Positions 7,095 through 8,265 of a stretch of 8,265 nucleotides of DNA are shown piece by piece. Source of the stretch: Treponema sp. (GTDB lineage Bacteria; Spirochaetota; Spirochaetia; Treponematales; Rectinemataceae); assembly GCA_012516755.1 (NCBI GenBank), contig JAAYWE010000329.1:1-8265 (forward strand). Reading direction: 5' to 3'. The position numbers and the translations under genes were made by a program. The notes under the pieces were generated by a model. That model was not told the DNA's origin and made no database searches. It saw only the letters and a program-made list of their open reading frames with translations. Positions within the stretch are counted from its first letter, which is position 1; every line of letters begins with the position of its first letter.

Positions 7095-7985
7095 TGTTTT
7101 ACCAAATTCATGCAGATACTCAAATGGGCAGATTGGTCCGCTCCACCAGAACAGATGAACTGCTCCCTCTCTTTTCAATGTATAATTCAGACTATTAAGG
7201 AGCTCATCCCTGCCATTGAATCCGCTCAGCTGTCCGACGAGAAACTCGATTCTAATAGAATTCAAGAGCTGCTTGATAAGGCAATCCGCTTGTATCTGCT
7301 GACTCCAGCTCTTGTAAACGTACTGCTAAACTATAAAATCTGTGTGGAACATGACCTTCCGCTTCATCCTACCGTATATTACGAACTCAAAGAGGCGCGC
7401 AAGTACCGAATACGCCATTCACTAGCCGAAATCCAGCAAGCCAATGAACAATACTGGCAATCTATCGAGGTTGCACGCTTGTGTTATCAATGTGCTCCTC
7501 AAGCCATATCAGCCATAGATGAGCTTTGTTTTGGAATTCCATCAGGCATTGCTTCCTTTTTGTATACGGCAGTACAAGATCATTACACATGGCTAGGTTC
7601 TCAGCCTTCGCTCCTATTGGAACTTGCGGAGAAAATATCCAGAGAATTTCGACCCAGTCTCATTGTCGCCGCAGCTCATGGTTCCATCATGCCCGCTCTT
7701 ATACTCTCCGAACTTCTTGAAATCCCGGTATATTTTATTCGCTTTTCGATGTTTAAACGCCACGATGAAGAACCTATAATAAGCCTGTCGGATCAAGCAT
7801 GGCTTTTTGACTATCGCAATAAGAATGTTCTTCTATATGATGAAGATGTTGCCAGAGGGAACACACTGGATTTATTCTCAAGGAGGTTATCTCCGCTGTT
7901 TGGAGAAGTGAGAACTGCTTGTTCGATTCGGCATGCCGGTTCATGCGTCCATGCTGATTTTTCGGGCAGGGTTTGGTGGGACTGA
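7089..7985 (+). CDS. Orphan type I phosphoribosyltransferase-like protein with long N-terminal extension
   Basis: The C-terminal part (about 170-298 of 298 residues) looks like a type I phosphoribosyltransferase fold. SLIVAAAHGSIMPALILSEL (190-209) resembles the beta-strand and glycine loop that bind pyrophosphate. FIRFSMFKRHDEEP (216-229) resembles the flexible-loop region. KNVLLYDEDVARGNTL (245-260) resembles the PRPP signature, with E252 where an Asp is normal and Arg before the Gly. It ends in VWWD, like the aromatic-Asp terminus of several family members. Residues 1-165 are mostly predicted helix and match nothing I recognise. The PRPP motif deviates enough that a binding or regulatory role is possible, so I assign no base substrate. 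The ATG at 7089 is preceded by AGGA with seven bases of spacing. Alternative starts at 7110 or 7155 have no better site but would leave room for a promoter. The gene is divergent from mobA and is followed by a terminator about 150 bp after its stop. Confidence 0.82.
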   Translation: MPCFTKFMQILKWADWSAPPEQMNCSLSFQCIIQTIKELIPAIESAQLSDEKLDSNRIQELLDKAIRLYLLTPALVNVLLNYKICVEHDLPLHPTVYYELKEARKYRIRHSLAEIQQANEQYWQSIEVARLCYQCAPQAISAIDELCFGIPSGIASFLYTAVQDHYTWLGSQPSLLLELAEKISREFRPSLIVAAAHGSIMPALILSELLEIPVYFIRFSMFKRHDEEPIISLSDQAWLFDYRNKNVLLYDEDVARGNTLDLFSRRLSPLFGEVRTACSIRHAGSCVHADFSGRVWWD

Positions 7986-8020
7986 GTGTGCCAATGATCC
8001 TAAGCGATTCCTTTTGTTAA

Positions 8021-8058
8021 TTTGCATAAATTGCAAAAAAAATCGCAATAAGTTGCAT
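8021..8058 (+). promoter_or_regulatory. Cluster of TTGCA-type motifs, possible operator
   Basis: TTGCA occurs at 8022, 8031 and 8053, with a TCGCA variant at 8043, so the spacings are 9, 12 and 10 bases, close to one helical turn. The first two form an inverted repeat, TTTGCA-TAAAT-TGCAAA (8021-8036). The last copy is the -35 element of the promoter at 8053-8081. This could be a regulator-binding array controlling that promoter. I do not recognise the motif as that of a known regulator, and the A-rich context raises the chance of coincidence. Confidence 0.35.
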
Positions 8059-8081
8059 ATCCATTAGCCTTATGATATACT
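8053..8081 (+). promoter_or_regulatory. Strong sigma70-type promoter in the region downstream of the phosphoribosyltransferase gene
   Basis: TTGCAT at 8053-8058 is separated by exactly 17 bp from TATACT at 8076-8081. The -10 element is preceded by TGa, giving the extended form TGaTATACT. The combination of a fair -35, optimal spacing, five of six -10 matches and an extended -10 is the best promoter in the window. Initiation is expected near 8087-8089. The only thing downstream before a terminator is a roughly 90-base non-coding stretch. Confidence 0.6.
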
Positions 8082-8087
8082 TATGGA

Positions 8088-8176
8088 TAGAAACACTTGA
8101 AAAAAAAATGATGCGATATGCCTTTCATGAGCGTTGGCGCTGAGGTTTACCTCCTTTTCCTCAGCGCCTTTCTTTT
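8088..8176 (+). ncRNA. Candidate small RNA with anti-Shine-Dalgarno terminator loop
   Basis: A transcript of about 90 nt is predicted from the promoter at 8053-8081 to the intrinsic terminator ending near 8176. Its 5' half is A-rich (a run of nine A at 8100-8108) and probably unstructured. Its 3' half is a 10-bp GC-rich hairpin. The hairpin loop, TTTACCTCCTTTT (8146-8158), contains ACCTCCTTT, the same sequence as the anti-Shine-Dalgarno tail of bacterial 16S rRNA, so it could pair with AAAGGAGGT-like ribosome binding sites. C-rich or CCUCC loops that bind target ribosome binding sites are known in bacterial regulatory RNAs such as staphylococcal RsaE and the rhizobial cuckoo RNAs. I recognise no Rfam family. 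The prt transcript probably shares the terminator, so the RNA could also be a 3'-UTR product. Boundaries are inferred from motifs, not observed. Confidence 0.45.
8136..8176 (+). terminator. Rho-independent terminator
   Basis: GGCGCTGAGG (8136-8145) pairs perfectly with CCTCAGCGCC (8159-8168) across a 13-base loop, followed by TTTCTTTT (8169-8176). The U-tract is on the plus-strand side only, so the terminator works rightward, for the phosphoribosyltransferase gene and for the candidate small RNA. An inner alternative pairing, GAGG-TTTA-CCTC (8142-8153), exists but is much weaker than the full stem. Confidence 0.9.
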
Positions 8177-8180
8177 ATAA

Positions 8181-8200
8181 TATGGTTGAATATGGTTGAA
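8181..8200 (+). repeat. Tandem 10-bp duplication
   Basis: TATGGTTGAA occurs twice in a row (8181-8190 and 8191-8200), directly after the terminator and before the promoter-like sequence at 8235. The period of 10 is about one helical turn. It could be a pair of protein-binding half-sites or a simple slippage duplication; nothing else in the sequence distinguishes these. Confidence 0.7.
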
Positions 8201-8234
8201 CTTTTTGGATACCGGATAATGTTGATTCAATCGC

Positions 8235-8262
8235 TTGACTTTTATCGATACATAAGTATAGG
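8235..8262 (+). promoter_or_regulatory. Possible rightward promoter at the window edge
   Basis: TTGACT (8235-8240, five of six matches to TTGACA) is followed after 16 bp by TATAGG (8257-8262, four of six to TATAAT). This could drive a gene beyond the window. On the opposite strand the same end reads TATACTTATG (8260-8251), a copy of the -10 element of the promoter at 8076, so a leftward promoter whose -35 lies outside the window is also conceivable. No coding sequence was found from 8181 to the end. Confidence 0.35.
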
Positions 8263-8265
8263 TTA

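Noticed and set aside
8130..8168. On the minus strand the hairpin loop reads AAAAGGAGGTAAA, a perfect ribosome binding site held in a stem, like an RNA thermometer or riboswitch expression platform.
   Set aside because: The next ATG on that strand is about 20 bases away and opens only 14 codons, and there is no suitably spaced GTG or TTG. The U-tract shows that the hairpin functions on the plus strand.
8118..8180. A 20-codon hydrophobic frame starting MPFMSVGAEVYLL that runs through the terminator, resembling a type I toxin peptide.
   Set aside because: It has no Shine-Dalgarno, and most of its codons are the terminator stem, loop and U-tract, whose pyrimidine-rich sequence automatically yields Leu, Phe and Ser. 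No antisense RNA promoter was seen.

Overview
This is an 8.3 kb stretch of bacterial chromosome of moderate GC content. A tightly packed block of seven genes reads leftward on the minus strand, and a divergent gene reads rightward on the plus strand. The bifunctional FtcD fusion, the FolE2-type GTP cyclohydrolase, the spirochaete-like MiaB and the base composition suggest an anaerobic or fermentative bacterium, possibly a spirochaete (Treponema, Spirochaeta or Sphaerochaeta-like). The taxon is inferred from protein flavour only. No mobile element, CRISPR array, tRNA or rRNA was seen.

Minus-strand block, in transcription order: a MobA-like molybdenum cofactor nucleotidyltransferase (7077-6385), bifunctional formiminotransferase-cyclodeaminase FtcD (6383-4728), an uncharacterised class I/II PLP aminotransferase (4717-3509), FolD (3467-2583), FolE2 (2501-1665), a small glycine-rich membrane protein (1595-1239), and MiaB (1242 leftward, running off the window). 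Gaps range from a 4-bp overlap to about 80 bp. No minus-strand terminator is visible between the genes, so the block looks like one operon. Three members form a folate one-carbon core. FtcD loads a formimino group onto tetrahydrofolate and deaminates it to 5,10-methenyl-THF. FolD interconverts methenyl-, methylene- and 10-formyl-THF. FolE2 makes dihydroneopterin triphosphate, the precursor of folate and of 7-deazaguanine tRNA bases. The roles of the aminotransferase and the membrane protein are unknown.

Plus strand: an orphan type I phosphoribosyltransferase-like protein (7089-7985) with a long helical N-terminal region starts only 11 bp from the proposed mobA start. Any promoters for the two genes must therefore overlap or lie inside coding sequence.

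The non-coding right end (7986-8265) is the most interesting part. It holds a run of TTGCA-type motifs, then a strong consensus-like promoter (TTGCAT, 17 bp, TGaTATACT). About 55 bp after the -10 element comes a perfect 10-bp-stem intrinsic terminator. Together these define a candidate small RNA of about 90 nt in the 3' region of the phosphoribosyltransferase gene. The terminator loop reads TTTACCTCCTTTT, which contains the anti-Shine-Dalgarno sequence of the 16S rRNA 3' end. This suggests an RNA that pairs with ribosome binding sites. A 10-bp tandem duplication and another possible rightward promoter follow, up to the window edge.
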